Below, one piece after another: positions 13,694 to 26,302 of a stretch of 64,000 nt of DNA. A model generated the notes under the pieces. It did no database searches. It saw nothing but the letters and a program-made list of their open reading frames with translations, and was not told where the DNA came from. Position 1 is the stretch's first letter, and the number at the start of each line of letters is the position of its first letter. The stretch is from Rhyzopertha dominica. Its lineage: Eukaryota; Arthropoda; Insecta; Coleoptera; Bostrichidae. The translations under genes were made by a program, and so were the position numbers. The DNA lies in contig QCXZ01000003.1 in assembly GCA_025024175.1 (NCBI GenBank), positions 34,248,257-34,312,256 on the forward strand, in the 5' to 3' direction.

Positions 13694-14358
13694 GTCCGGA
13701 CGCGCGATTCTAATGTTTCCTAAACGGTTCGCCATGAAAACATGTCCCACAAACCACAACGGTGCCAGCGCAAAATCCTGCCAAAAGAAATTAATATTAA
13801 TTAATAATCGGACGCTTTTTCTCGATGTGAACCTTTTTTCCTGGAAACTTAAAAAACACTAGAGTGTGCATTTGCATGCTTACGACCAGGAAAACCAGCG
13901 ATTCTACAGGCACCGCGGCAATAAAGGGGTTAGAAAAAAGTAGTTATCTAGTGAGTTTTGAGTTTTTCATTCAGTTTGTGTAGTCTCATGTTAGGTCAGA
14001 TCAACCTCTACGTCAAGATATCTTACTCTACGTGCATTATAAAATTTTTGAGACTGTCGCGTCGTGGTTATTGTAAATATTTGAGTCGTTTTGGTTAATC
14101 TTTTCTCGATTAAAATAACTGGCAGAATTTGACTTTTCTAAAATGTTGCAGCGGCTTTTGCCGGTAGTATGCAAGCAATGGACGCTTTAGTTATTGTCTT
14201 AAGTGTCTTGGAAAAAAAAGGTTCACATTGACGAAAACGCGTCCGATTATTAATTAATATTAATAATTGCTTTCGGTAGGATTTGCGTCGGCACGGTTGC
14301 CGTTTAGGGCACATGTTTTGATGACGAACCGTTTGGAAAACATTAGAATCGTCCGGAG
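13694..14358. mobile_element. Fold-back element with ~210-bp inverted arms
   Basis: The left arm (about 13694-13915) and right arm (about 14140-14358) are reverse complements of each other at roughly four bases in five, judged by eye. Shared blocks include ATTAATATTAATTAATAATC, AACGGTTCG and GTGAACCTTTTTT. The central spacer of about 220 bp is unrelated. Reading frames inside the arms (13671-13862 plus, 14138-14392 minus) are mirror images of one another and so are not evidence for a gene. This is a fold-back or long-TIR MITE; exact termini and target duplication were not resolved. Confidence 0.75.
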
Positions 14359-14831
14359 ATTCAATGGAGTAAAACTGACGAATGTACGTCACTTTGCGTA
14401 TCTATGATGTTCCCGTTCAAGCAGGTAGTCTATGGAGTTACTCCGAGATATGACACTAGCGTACAACTAACGGAAGGGCGAGGAGGAGGAATTGAAACAT
14501 ACTTTCAAAAGAAAATTAGCTGAAATGTGCAACTGCATTCGCGAAATAGACTTAATAATTAAATCTAATATGCACGATTAGTTTTTCCTAAGTACGATAA
14601 ACCAAAAAGTAAAACATACAAGAGGCACTGCGTTATCAGGTAATATAATCGAAATTGCGGTTTATTTTCTTCATACCCTTGTATAATGTTTTATTTTCAG
14701 TTAGTGTATGGTAACCAAATTGTCCAAATATTTTATTTTAAATAATTATTTTCTTTCAAACGGTACACTACTATATAATTTGAAGCACCAAAGGTTATGG
14801 TGAAACTTTCTACGGAACCCCTGAATATACT
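14359..14831. other. Unassigned spacer
   Basis: AT-rich spacer between the fold-back element and the tandem duplication; nothing recognised. Confidence 0.5.
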
Positions 14832-15248
14832 CTTCTTTTAAACCATTATTGATAGCTACCTGTTTTATGATGCTATTAGCTGTTGGTCGCAGCTTTGCTC
14901 CCGTAGAATCAAAAATACGTAAATCGCATACGTAGTTTCACCTCCCCCCCTATTCACACTTCTAGTGGTGGAATTTCCAAAACAATTTAATAAGTTCGTA
15001 GTACTACAACCACGTAAATGCGTAATTTATGTTAATTACTTCTTTTAAACCATTATTGATAGCTACCTGTTTTATGATGCTACTAGCTGTTGGTCGCAGC
15101 TTTGCTCCCGTAGAATGAGAAATAAGTAAATCGCATACGTAGTTTCACCTCCCCCCCCCTATTCACACTTATAGTGGTAGAATTTCCAAAACAATTTAAT
15201 AAGTTCGTAGTACTACAACCACGTAAATGCGTAATTTATGTTAATTAT
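14832..15248. repeat. Two-copy tandem duplication, ~207-bp unit
   Basis: Unit 1 (14832-15038) is repeated as unit 2 (15039-15248). Both begin CTTCTTTTAAACCATTATTG and contain a C-run of 7 or 8 bases. The copies differ by a few substitutions (for example ATCAAAAATACG against ATGAGAAATAAG) and by the C-run length. No coding content. Confidence 0.9.
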
Positions 15249-15269
15249 TTCGTAAATAATTCAAGTTTA

Positions 15270-15660
15270 AAAAGACGCTGAACCCCATATTTATTTTCTA
15301 ATCAAAAGCCAAAATAATAAGGTTGCATGCTTTTAACTTCTATTAACCTCAAAAATGACAGAACTTTTATCCGCTTAAGGGTAAAAATTTTATCTCTGGA
15401 ACACGTATTATTTATTTCTAATCAAAAGCCTAAAAATAAAGTTTCATGTTTCTAGCTTGAAATATGACGGATTTCCATACCAAGTTTCATCGCCTATTTC
15501 ACCTTCTTAGGAGTAGAATNTCTAAAGATCCCTCCGTAGTGGATTTTTACGTTTTGAAAATTAAAGTCTACTGACCAAATTTCATTTGTCAAGCTCCGAT
15601 AGTTAACGCTCGGCGATGATAAATGGGATAGTCAGTTAGGACATGTTATTTTATAGATAT
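15270..15660. repeat. Dispersed-repeat tail, family not identified
   Basis: The phrase TTTCTAATCAAAAGCC occurs twice (15294 and 15416 regions). It is followed by a run resembling the noncoding tail of a common insect interspersed repeat (CCAAATTTCATTTGTCAAGC, then GGATAGTCAGTTAGGACATG). The family is uncertain. Unresolved bases lie at 15520 and 15693. Confidence 0.4.
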
Positions 15661-15771
15661 TATGTTATGGACAGAATTAAACGAGTCCAACGNTGTTGTA
15701 CGGTAACAATAAAGAATCAAATTGTATCATATTAGGTCATTGGTCGTGGCATAAATTTCCATTTTGAATAT

Positions 15772-15786
15772 TTATTATTATTATTA

Positions 15787-15831
<45 letters not shown>

Positions 15832-15835
15832 TATT
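15772..15835. repeat. (TTA)n microsatellite
   Basis: About 64 bp of near-perfect trinucleotide repeat with one interruption (ATCAT) near 15787. Confidence 0.97.
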
Positions 15836-16929
15836 CATTGTAATTTATGCGAAAATCGCTTAAGTTTTACTATGTTTTTTATTACACACTAACTGAAAAT
15901 ATGCATTTTGCGATAATATTGATGAATTAAACAATAACTTTGAGTTATTTTACCTTATAAAGCAGTGAATTGGGTATGTTTTACTGTTTGGTTTATCGTA
16001 CTTAGGAAAATTGATATTTTTAGGCTTCATTTTTATAATCCGTCAGTCCAATCTGAAAATCATGTACACTTATTCGCATGCAGTTACACTTATTTCTCAA
16101 TACAAACACACCTACATATGTAAGTACATTGAAGTAAAATCCTTTATTAGGGTTTCATTTCAAAGTATGTTTTTATTCTCCCTGTTTTTACTTTCATAGG
16201 TTGCACGCAAGTGTCGCATTTTGGAATAAGGTTACAGACTACCTGCTTGCTTGAGACAAACCTTGCTTTGTACGTAAATGTCACAAATTTTGGTTTGTAC
16301 GCAAATGACGACAACAAACTGACCGGGTTCTCGAACTATATACATGTTTCGCGCTTTTGCCTCAGTTTTTGTTAAAAAGTAGAAACTGTTTAGTGCTATA
16401 ATTGTTTGTATTAGAGAGCTGCATCTTCTTCTTAAACGTTTACCCATTAATAGCAACCCATTTGATGAAGCTTTAAATTAGGTTACAGTAATTTTTCTTC
16501 AATTTTTCAGCTGCTTGCAGTATTTCCATTTTACAGCAGTTTTTATTAAGAAAGAAGATAAACAGGATTGTAATATTTGATAGATATTCTAATGAGGGTT
16601 AAGGGCTTAATTGCTTCTTAAAAATTATATTAACCCCCTCTCCTTTTTGCGTACGACACAGCCAATTTTGAAAGTCTTGAAATTGATTAAATTATTTTTG
16701 ATGTCACTAATTTTCTGAAGTTTTAAATTCGACATAGGTGCCAAAAATTTGCAGTTCTAAAAATATTTCAACACTTTCGTATAAATTACAACAATTTTCC
16801 GCGATTCGTCAATCCAGTAAGCTTTACTTGAAGTGCACAAAAATTTTTATTTAATGAACTCAGGCAAACAAAATATAGAGAGAAGCAACAAACAAACAAA
16901 TATTTTAGTTTAGGATGTCCTAAAAATTT
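15836..16929. other. Unassigned AT-rich sequence
   Basis: No supported gene. A minus frame at 16232-16456 and a plus frame at 16011-16199 have no recognisable domain. Confidence 0.5.
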
Positions 16930-17740
16930 CTTACGTTACTTTGGAAGATGCAGTTTTTATTGTTTTTCATTAGCTTCAGTGTAGTAACCAAATACGTAAC
17001 CCAAGACCCCATTAAAGAAATCCATGATTACAAGGTTCGCTGATCTCACAAGAGATGGCAAGGACACCGGTCGATCCAACGATTGAAAAATTGATAATTA
17101 AAAAAAATGCGTTAACTAGCATAGTGACAATGTGCTCAATATACTAATGCTACACGGTCCTTTTTACGTTCTCAGGAACATTTTCCAATAACTCTGATGG
17201 TAATGCCACGTTTAAAAATTACAGATATTCATTCCTATTCAAACGAGCAGCGAATAAATACGGACCTACCACGAAATTATCCGGCGCAATTCCTAAAAAA
17301 AGATACCATCATCAAAATATGCTGACGAAACGATGAAACAAAACGCGGACACAAAAGACGTGAAGTATGGTTCCTCATTCAGCTTATTAAACATCCATTT
17401 ACAAGAAACTGGTTTTTTTTGTCGTTGTAATCCTCCACCTTTAGCTTTTAGCTTTTGATGTACTTAAGTCTTCTATGGTTGACAATTATAAGTTTCCGGT
17501 ATTCGGCTTACTGAAATAAAACTTATTATATCAGTTACATGGTGCTGACGTTTGGATTTTCAACTACAGTCTGCATTACTATAATTCTGCGTCTTCTGTT
17601 TTCTTTGAACAAGTGGCTCGGAATGTACATTTCCCGTTTGTTCACATCAAGACCATAATTTTTTCTGAAGCACAGGCTTTGAAGGACGTCGGTCGTATCT
17701 TTGCACATACAAGAAGCCAGAAGACAATTTTTTGACATTT
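16930..17740 (-). pseudogene. Mariner-like transposase relic, copy 2
   Basis: Minus-strand fossil with the same domain order as the relics at 0.8 and 54 kb. The N-terminal part is open at 17738-17535 and contains NRRRRIIVMQTVVENPNVST, matching the linker that follows the helix-turn-helix (basic run, then ENP-VST). Further in, about 17280-17180 reads NFVVGPYLFAARLNRNEYL and LPSELLENVPENVKR, resembling the segment between the first and second catalytic acidic residues. Near 17080-16980 come NRWIDR and, in another frame, VSLPSLVRSANLVIMDFF, which aligns with the RW-G-R ... SPDLTP-DFF block around the third catalytic residue. There, the expected SPDLTPLDFFLWG is degraded. Multiple frameshifts and stops make it inactive. 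Confidence 0.65.
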
Positions 17741-18108
17741 GGATCCAAAGCTAATGTTAAGAAAGTAATAAGATTGCAACTAAATTAGAAAGTATTTCTT
17801 GTGACTAGTCTCACGTGATGAATCAAAGTTTGTGCGATAAACGTTTCTCTTCTTGATTACATTGGAGGGATAACAATCAAACACTATACCTAATAATAGA
17901 TGTGTTTAAACTCTGATGTGCTTGTATATCAAAAAACACTTAACAATGGCTAGAGATCCTAGATCACCCAATTTTGCAGCATTTGACTATATGTATGGGA
18001 AAGGATCAAGGATTATGTTTTTCAGAAAACCCAATTACCTAACATGGCATGATTCAGAAAATTCATAATACCTCGCGGCAGATTTCACAAGTGGGGATAG
18101 ATGGTTCA
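17741..18108. other. Unassigned spacer before the duplicated block
   Basis: AT-rich, nothing recognised. The duplicated contig-overlap block starts immediately after. Confidence 0.5.
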
Positions 18109-21100
18109 GTACTTGTTACTATAAACAGTGGCCAATTGTACTCAAAATAATGGCCGTCATTTTGAACACTTATAGACGTTTAGTTATTTATAAGTATTTG
18201 TTCGTTGGTTAATAAATCATAATTTGTAATAGAGGTTATAGGATAAAATAATAACTGTAAAGGCGATCAAATTCTGGTAATTTTGAAAGCCCATAGAGAA
18301 CTCTGGCAAATCTTGTAAATAAATCGAATGTTCTACAAGCCGACAACAAACAAGACGATTCTGGTAGCACCTAACAAGGCGGAAAGATGACTAAAAGATC
18401 AAACGTGTGCCGTACACTTACAGATAATATTGAACATGTAACATGATACGGCTTCAAATGAAAGTTCCTTTCGGAACGGCATGTGTAAATATTTAATTTT
18501 CGATACATTTTAAGTACATATTGCTAATCAAATTAACTCGAAAAAAACTAACAAACATGAATCGCTAACGAACAACATGACAAATTTAATTAGTACGTAA
18601 TTATGGATAATTATAGTAACTGATTCGGTGTAAACGGTCAGAAAACAGTTTGGTGTGTTTGGGCAAATAATAACAGGTATCCAGCTTAACATAGGTACAC
18701 ACATGTGCTCTTCGTCAGCATGTTACGTCGCGTAACATCTGGTACTTCAACACGTGTGTATGATGCAAGGGTAACCAAAGACGAAGTAGAAAACCCGTTT
18801 ACAAATAAAGAAAATAGTTAGCAACTAACGATTTACGTTCGACTAAATTATTTTCTAGTTTTAATTACTACATGCAGATAAAATGTCTTCTATTTTTATC
18901 TTTTTTGCTTGATGAAGTTAACCACTGACTAGTAACGCCATTCACTTGCCACTAAATGGCGAAAAAAATGGAAAGGGTTACGGTTAATAGTCCAACCGCT
19001 GAGCCCTCTGCAACATTTATATCCTTAAATACTATTATATACATGTTGAAAAATTATGGATGCGGATGCTAAAATATCAAGATCAATTTGTACATCTATT
19101 CTCTCAATAACTAGAAAATAACTAGTCATTGGAGAAAATTATTTCCCAATATTAACATTCAGACCACAAGAGACCGTCGATATATTGGTGAACTATGATT
19201 CAAAAATAAAATAATAGTTATAGTTATGACGGTTTATGAAGCCTTCAGAGAAGAATTAGTTCTATCAGAAACAGTATTGAAAAATTCTTGATTATTTTAA
19301 TACCTTCTTATTATAATTAAATTACTAAATGTTAGCCTACATTGGAAGTCAACATCAAATGTGCTCTTCAAAAATATTTATACCATCTCATTTAAAAAAG
19401 AAGTCAAATTGTATGTATTAGAAAGTCATCAATATTTAAAGTACCAAAAAATATTTTTTGCCACATTTTTTCTTTTTTTTCGGAATGACAGTTGTTCGTA
19501 CTTTTAAAATAGCAAAAGAACTCAAGGCTGTATCTCTTCCAATTTCGCAGGTATTGCAATCATATNTTTTCACAAAATATCAAATAACTTCGTGCTGGTG
19601 CATTCTAGACGTAATGTACCTATAGCGGATAAAGCGACACTAAAATTTCATAAAGAATGCAAATAGATAATACAAGATATGCTGTTCCAGTAAAAAATAG
19701 CAAAGTAAGTGTGCGTTTTAGGTGCAACCGGAAATCATCTATCGTTGAATATAATTTTAGGCTGTAGCACTCAAGAATTTAAATTTTTTTCTTAATTTTT
19801 AATGATTATTGAATTATGAAAAAATACGTTAACTTGGCCCCCTAAACAACATATTATTTTAGCCTCGATATAGTTTTCTTTTTTGTTAATACTTAAATAT
19901 TTCAGTCAGGAAGAACTTCAGTACTATTTGGCTTACTTAATAATCTAAAATACAGAACGTAGGTAATATCAGTATGCATAAAGTTATTTAAAACAAATGG
20001 TTTAAAAAAATAAAGTAGGATTCAATTATAACAATGACAAGTAGTAATCAACAACATGAAGAGTATCTCTTTGGAAGAGCATTGAAATTTAACATCTTGT
20101 AAGTCTCCAGTACAATATATTTGAATAAAAGAAAGACAAACTGCTATCATTTTTCAGTAGGCATATTTACTGTCTTTTTGTTTTCTATTATCTATAGAAC
20201 CTCCATAACAAACAACATAAATTTGCTAATGAGTGTAGATAGTCATTATTTCCTGGGAAGGAAAGTCACTTTATGAAACAAAATTTTCCTTCCATATTAC
20301 ATTTCCTCGTTCACTCATGGATGGTTCTTTGAGGACCATAACCAGATGTGAAGTATAAAAGGTTCCCTCACTATTTAGAACGTATTGTTTTGACCGTTGC
20401 ATTCAGTGACATGGTACGAAGCGTCTATGATCCAATTTATCAATTAAGAATTCATACGTAATCCGTCTTTGGACGACTGTAATTTTCATAATAATATACA
20501 CAGTGTCACTTAATGGGCTATATTGTATAATTGGTTTTGATAAGGGTATACAGTGATTCAACTAAGTAATCACCGCCGTGTTGCTTACTCGAGCGATTCA
20601 TTAATTGAGTGCCTTCCTGCTTCGTCGTCTTAAGTGACAAATAATCACAGCAATTTTACTCGGCGCATAATTAGTTGATAAAGCATTATTTATTGGCGAA
20701 GCACGCATTATAGCTTATTGCGCAATGGCTGATTAAACGCATGTCCTCAAAATAGCCATGGCTGATTAACAAATTCGAACACTGCAGCTCACCATGAGCA
20801 ACAGGCCACCATATGGTACCCGCTACCATGTGATATAACCACCACTTAAAGAAAACCGAAATGTAGACTTAAATTAATAACTTCTTAACAAGGGCATTGT
20901 TACTTTCTGTAAGGACCGCAGGGTACTCTTTTGGGCCCCTAAAACTGCACCATTTCAACAGACAGAGCCAGCACGCAACAATGAAGTGTTTTTGAAGTAT
21001 CTATATTGCCGTTAAAATAGGCTATATGATAATACTTTCGTAGATTTTTGTAAATCATTGTTTAACTATTTTTTAAAGATTCCGAACATTAGTGCTATAA

Positions 21101-21439
21101 AAAATGACATTCAAAATTAATTATTCACAATATCGGCACTGTTTATTTCAAATAGAGTTATGTATTCATCGACATGGTAAAGTTAAATAGTCAAACTACT
21201 AAGGTATGGCTCGTTCTTAATGCTTCAGCAAAAGGAAAGGGAAATCACTCATTGAGTTGGTGCTTGTAGAAAGGGATCAACTTAAATGAGTCAATTTCTG
21301 TTACAATTTTTAAACAAATTTGGTGTAATAGCCGATATTAGAAAAGCCCTTCTACAAATTAGTCTGTATGTACAACAGCGAGAAGTATTAAATTTATTAG
21401 TACGGTGAGAGGCACGTTTTGACATGCTATGGATAAATC
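18109..21439. other. Unassigned noncoding part of copy A
   Basis: AT-rich with no supported gene. Contains the candidate regulatory island at 20560-20840. Its copy is 28893-32227. Confidence 0.5.
20560..20840. promoter_or_regulatory. Candidate cis-regulatory island (copy A)
   Basis: A stretch of more even base composition with several homeodomain-type cores (TTAATTGA, ATAATTAG, two copies of GGCTGATTAA) and AACCACCAC. It has no coding frame. The layout resembles insect developmental enhancers, but this is inference only. The same stretch recurs in copy B at about 31350-31632. Confidence 0.25.
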
Positions 21440-21805
21440 AGGGTTGCCTTTGAAGCACATTATAGGTTACCTATAAGTTTAAAATAATGATAAGAATTTT
21501 TTATCGCCGCGCAGAGGGCCCGGCGCATGCGCATTAAAGATTTTATGGGACTGTCATAGTAACTTCATATAAACAATAGGACCTGCCACATGCCTGCCAC
21601 ACATCTCGCCAATTCATTCACTCGCTGCCCTACGAGCGCGCAATATGGCGATTTACTCGTCGTCACAAAAACTTTCTCGCGCATGCCATAAGATTTAGCC
21701 GTCTAGTCTAGGTATATAATAAGTAAAATGTCTGTGCTCTAGGTAAGAGTTACTTGCTGTTTCTGAGTTCTAAACTTCACCGACAGTCAGCTCTTCATAA
21801 TAACA
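21440..21805 (+). repeat. LTR-like repeat upstream of BEL/Pao relic (copy A)
   Basis: This stretch is homologous, by eye, to 54797-55090. Shared blocks include GGTTACCTA, AATAGGACCTGCCA or ACAGGACCTGCCAT, ATCTCGCCAATT, ATGGCGA and TCTCGCGCATG. It lies directly upstream of BEL/Pao pol sequence, ends in TAACA and is followed by TGG, as expected where an LTR meets a primer-binding site. A TATATAA box-like string lies at about 21714. LTR identity is inferred from position, because no second LTR was found downstream of the pol relic. Confidence 0.5.
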
Positions 21806-21970
21806 TGGATGAGAAATTATCATTGTCACAAAATGTAATCTCCGTTTACGAGAGTATAATACAATATAACCGAACATGAAGAGGATCAGAGTGAATTTAT
21901 CTTCTGTGTAAGGTATGACTTGTAATAGAAGATCAGGTATCCTTCAAAAATTTAAAGGTTTTAGTCATTA

Positions 21971-23960
21971 CAAAACGAGATATTTAGCAGTAGTTAACAA
22001 TATCTTCGATCCAATTGGTTTTTCATCTACTGTTAATTCTGAAGGCATAGATAAGCAAAACTGATTGGAATTCGGAGGTTCCTGCTGATATAGAAAATGA
22101 ATTTATAGGTTGGAAGAACGAAGTTAGTTTGTTGCAAAATGTGCGGATCCCAAAGTGGTTGTTGCAAGGTTCTCGCTGTGACCGCCAGCGAAGTTTCTGA
22201 AGTTTCGCTTTGTTATGTGATGCTAATCAAGATGCATACGCAGCCGTTATATTTCGCAGATCAAAAACTGTTGATGATATAACTGTGCAGTTAGTTCAAA
22301 CTAAAAGCAGTGTCAAGAAAATGGTTATTCCAAGATTAGAAGAATTAACTAAACAAATTGGTCCAGACTGTTGAATTCTATTTACATAAATGTATAAAAG
22401 GAGTTTCTGAAGGAGTTGAAGGTATATTGTTGGTCCGATTCCAGTGCAGTTTTGGCATGGATCCAAATAAAGAGTTCGAGGAATTAGAAGAAGACTGGCA
22501 CTTTGTTCCTTGGAACTTGAACCCTACAGATCTTCCTTCTACAGGATGTGGTACGAGGAAGTTAATGGAAGCAATATGGGTGAGAAAATCCTTGCTGATT
22601 TTTCAATGGTCTTATGAACATCACAGCCCAAGTGCTTCGTGGCAATGGAATAAAGAAGAAAGTTTATGTAACGTTTGTTAATCAAGCTCAGAATTATCAA
22701 TGGTATTACAGAAGATTTAGCAGATTTTCCAAAATAGTAAGGATTTCGGTTAGATACTTGTGTAAAAAAAGTTTATTATTAACTGTGGTTTATATAAAAG
22801 TGGCTAAACGTATGAAGCCGGACTCCCTTCTATTCAAGAAGACATCGATAAATGCGCTATTTCACACTAATTTTAATCAGAAGCTTTATCAGGTTCGTGC
22901 TTTGGTTGATGAGGATGGTCTATTAAGAGTTGGAACTGAACATTTAACCAGGAAAATTTTACACAATTTTTTGTATCCTATTATTTTACCTCCAGAACGT
23001 ACCAATGTTGCAAGATTCATTGAACGCAAGCGCAAAAACTACCATGCTAGCATACAAACTCTTGTGAATATATTACGAGAAAGATTTTGGATCATCCAAA
23101 CCGAGCTGTTATAGGGATGTCATTTACAAATGTGCCAAATATCGTAGATTGGATTCCAGAAGTTTTTATGCACACTTATAATTGAATTGTCCAGGAATCG
23201 GGTAAGAGATGTGGTAGCTTTTAAGGGATTTAACGTATCCGTTGTTTATAAAAAAACCAAACGGTTTTAATAACTATTTTCACCTGCGCTGTTAATCGAG
23301 TATTGCATTTACAGTCCTCTGCAACGTTATCTATGTAATGTTCTTTACAAATCTTGAGAAAAGTTATTTCAAGCGGAGATAGACCTTCGGTAATTTTTAG
23401 TGACAGCGGAACAAATGGTATGTTTGAATAATATATGTGATATGAATGTGATATGTGAAATATGAAATAGGTACACTAACTGAAATTTAGTTCAAACAAG
23501 AAGATCAAGCGGAAGTGTTCTCCTCCGTTAGGAGCGATTGATACGTATCTTGAAGCAACTACTAAAGAAGACGTTGGGACACATCACTAAATTATCAACT
23601 TTCAGCGGTGCTGTGTGAGTGCAAAGCTATTATTACCGACAATTTGAGAATTAGAATTAGAAGATTATACTTCGGTTCCTACATTAAAGTTTAATTTCGT
23701 TACCCGAAATCAAACTGTTGATATGAAAAAATTTTTTTGAGTTGTCATTGAATTGCAGTTGATATTGTCGCATACCCTCTAATCACCCGCAACATCGTTG
23801 CAATTTTTCATTTAGTGGATCTGTTCAAACTAAAAAAGAAACATGACAACCCCGTAAAACGCAAAGCTTCGATTTTACCTAATTACGGAAATCGAAAAGA
23901 TCGAAGAGTCACGTTCGGGCTTGATCAGCGAGAGGTTGGGACACTGTCAACCAGGTATCC
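21971..23960 (+). pseudogene. BEL/Pao retrotransposon pol relic (copy A)
   Basis: Internally deleted BEL/Pao polyprotein. Gag, protease and most of the reverse transcriptase are missing, and the frame resumes at the RT end with YLAVVNNIFDPIGFSSTV (about 21981). Next comes an RNase H-like part with CDANQDAYAAVIFRR (about 22215-22260), then WHFVPWNLNPTDLPSTGC (about 22498-22550), which matches the HVPG-NPADLPSRGC signature. The integrase zinc-binding segment reads YPIILPPERTNVARFIERKR, then H, then RFWI (22975-23090). The integrase core keeps VIFSDSGTNG across a frameshift (about 23390-23420). Longest open pieces are 22358-22681 and 22614-23114. Stops and frameshifts are many, some of which may be sequencing indels. 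No matching 3' LTR was seen. Confidence 0.85.
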
Positions 23961-25981
23961 CCATTAGTTATGAAAAGAAGATGTAAGTACAATAACTCAC
24001 GTAAATAGTAAATTTTATTAACCTTTATTCTCTTTAATAATTCCCTATCGTTGATTTTTGTGTGCGTAAATTATTTTTACATTTTTATTTGTGAAAAGTG
24101 TAACTTGTTCTTTATTTTTTGTATGTCCCTGTTGAACTGATCTGCCCATTGTTTGGTAAAAATTTGTGTTATTAAATCTAGTGGCTTGTATACGGCATTT
24201 GACTTGACCATCCCTGATCCCGTCCCGCTTCAGGTGTCACTCTCACTGAGGCCCAAATGCGACAATATAATATACTATTAATTTTTACATTTTTTTTATT
24301 TCGAATACTTTCTACTGGTCAATGCACACGACAAAGAATATTGTACAATAATAAATACCTATTGATCATAAATTTATTCAGAGGTGTTCAAGAACCAAAC
24401 AAAGAGGAAGTTACTATGAATGCAAACTATCCTCATAATATAGAGTGAAGCGACAAAAGCTGAAATCTGTTTCCTCATTGGCGGTTGAACACTTTTACGG
24501 TTTATTTATTTGGTATGCAGTACTCACTTTAGACATCATAAAATATCCTTCTTTTTAAGATCCTCTTTTAACGACAAATTCTACCGTTTAAAATGCGTAA
24601 CATACTTGTTCTAAGCAATAAATAATTTAAGACTCGCAGTTGTGGCGCCATTTTGAAACTTTGGTGTAAGAATACGAATGGGAAACGCGAAGAAATCATT
24701 AAAATTTTAATGATTTACCCATAAATTAATTAAAGGTAGTGCTTCTCAACATATTAACTGCTTATTGTCTTCCGCGATTCAAGAATAATAATTATATTTC
24801 CCATGGGCTTAAAAGTGAATCAAGCTTCCTTAGAATTTAAAAGGAAAAATTTAATTTATAATCTTATAATAATTTCAATCACCTTTGCGTACGTGCGTGT
24901 TATAACCTGGTCTACAAACTAGTATTCGAAGTTGACAAATTTAAATCTGACAACTGGTTGGTCACGTGTCAAGCTGAAATAAATAATAACAAAGTGCTAT
25001 TGTTTAATCGGACACAATTAAATTATTTTTGTACGACGCCCATTGAGGAAAACCCAAGTGACCCCAGTTGTGTGTTACTCATTCAGGTGTGTCTTGAATT
25101 GCATTAATTAATCTTGGTTATTGAAATGCATTATAAAAAGATTAGGAAATCGCAGCCGCTACTTAAATAATATAATATAAAGGTATAGGACATTAGAGTA
25201 GCGTGCTTATCTCAAGCATGCTAATCAGCTCAGTGATTAATGAAGTACCTTTGTTAATTAATAATCCTCATTTTTAATTTGGCACTGACCACCTATTCAC
25301 TAGCAACAAACTAGCATATGATGTAGTAATTATATAAAGAGACGGCAAGAAGCAGTCTTACGATTTTTACTTGTAAATCTATCCATTATATGGGAAACAT
25401 CTTTCTTCACATCCCATAAACATGACTTTCTCACACGTCACGCGGTTTTTTAGAAAGATTCAAATGCGTTCCGTCAAAGCGTTTGTTACTCATCAACCAC
25501 CAGTACCTCCACCGTCTTGGGGGGGAGGGTAATTACGCACATTACCCTTCCTTTAAATACGCGCCTGGTAAAGCCAAGCTTTTAGTCCGCTTCACTCATA
25601 CCATCCTCAGGGCTTCTACAATAGTGTTTTTTACACTAATCACTAAACAGTACGTGACAAAATACTAATTAATTCTAATTTACGAGGTTGCGTAAGCGTG
25701 CACAACTATATTCACAGAACACAGGACATCAGTTAGCAAGCAGGGTTAATCAAGGTTTTCAAAAAATATTAAGTGTTGTACAACCAATCAAGAACACGCA
25801 TGCATTGAGCTACCGAACAAATGGATGGTACAAGACCAATAGAAACAAACAAGCAAAAAGATGAAAGGGAGGGGTTAGTCATTGTCAACCGATCAGTGTC
25901 GGTTTAAATTATTTCATTTATTGTTATTGAAATTAAGAAGGTCAGTCAGTAAGCAGGTCAATTAACAATTATTCTCTTCGA

Positions 25982-26302
25982 TCTCCCGGTGCCATCCACA
26001 GGAACTTGCACTAGGTCATAGGTAGTTATCACCTAGTTGCATAGTTCCACTTAGATGGCGCTGAGGGCATTAGATCTCTTTTATACGTTCCGTATGCTGC
26101 GGTTAAGGCGACAGACTGCTTTGAACAATTTGTCATTTTATTTTGTACTCCTATCTGAAGAGCACTAACAAAGGCGAAATTAGTCGTAGGCTCAGAACGG
26201 ATTGACTTGAACAGATGTTTTATTTACATCTTGCTCAAGACGAAACTTCTCCGGTGCCATCAACAGGAACCTCCAGGTCCTAATTAGATGACGCTGAGGG
26301 CT
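25982..26302 (+). promoter_or_regulatory. Duplicated GGTGCCATC...AGATGGCGCTGAGGG motif (copy A)
   Basis: Two imperfect direct repeats, 25982-26073 and 26247-26302, share CCGGTGCCATC-ACAGGAAC, then TTAGATG-CGCTGAGGGC. The first has a 33-bp insertion. The first unit carries AGATGGCGCT preceded by CCAC one base too far away, close to the insulator protein CTCF core; the second has AGATGACGCT. Functional assignment is inference. Copy B: about 36774-37095. Confidence 0.3.

Noticed and set aside
14138..14392. 84-codon minus-strand frame
   Set aside because: It lies in the right arm of the fold-back element and is mirrored by a plus-strand frame in the left arm.
22614..23114. 166-codon open frame as a possible host gene, present twice in the window
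   Set aside because: It is the BEL/Pao integrase zinc-binding segment, and the second copy (33407-33907) is in the contig overlap.
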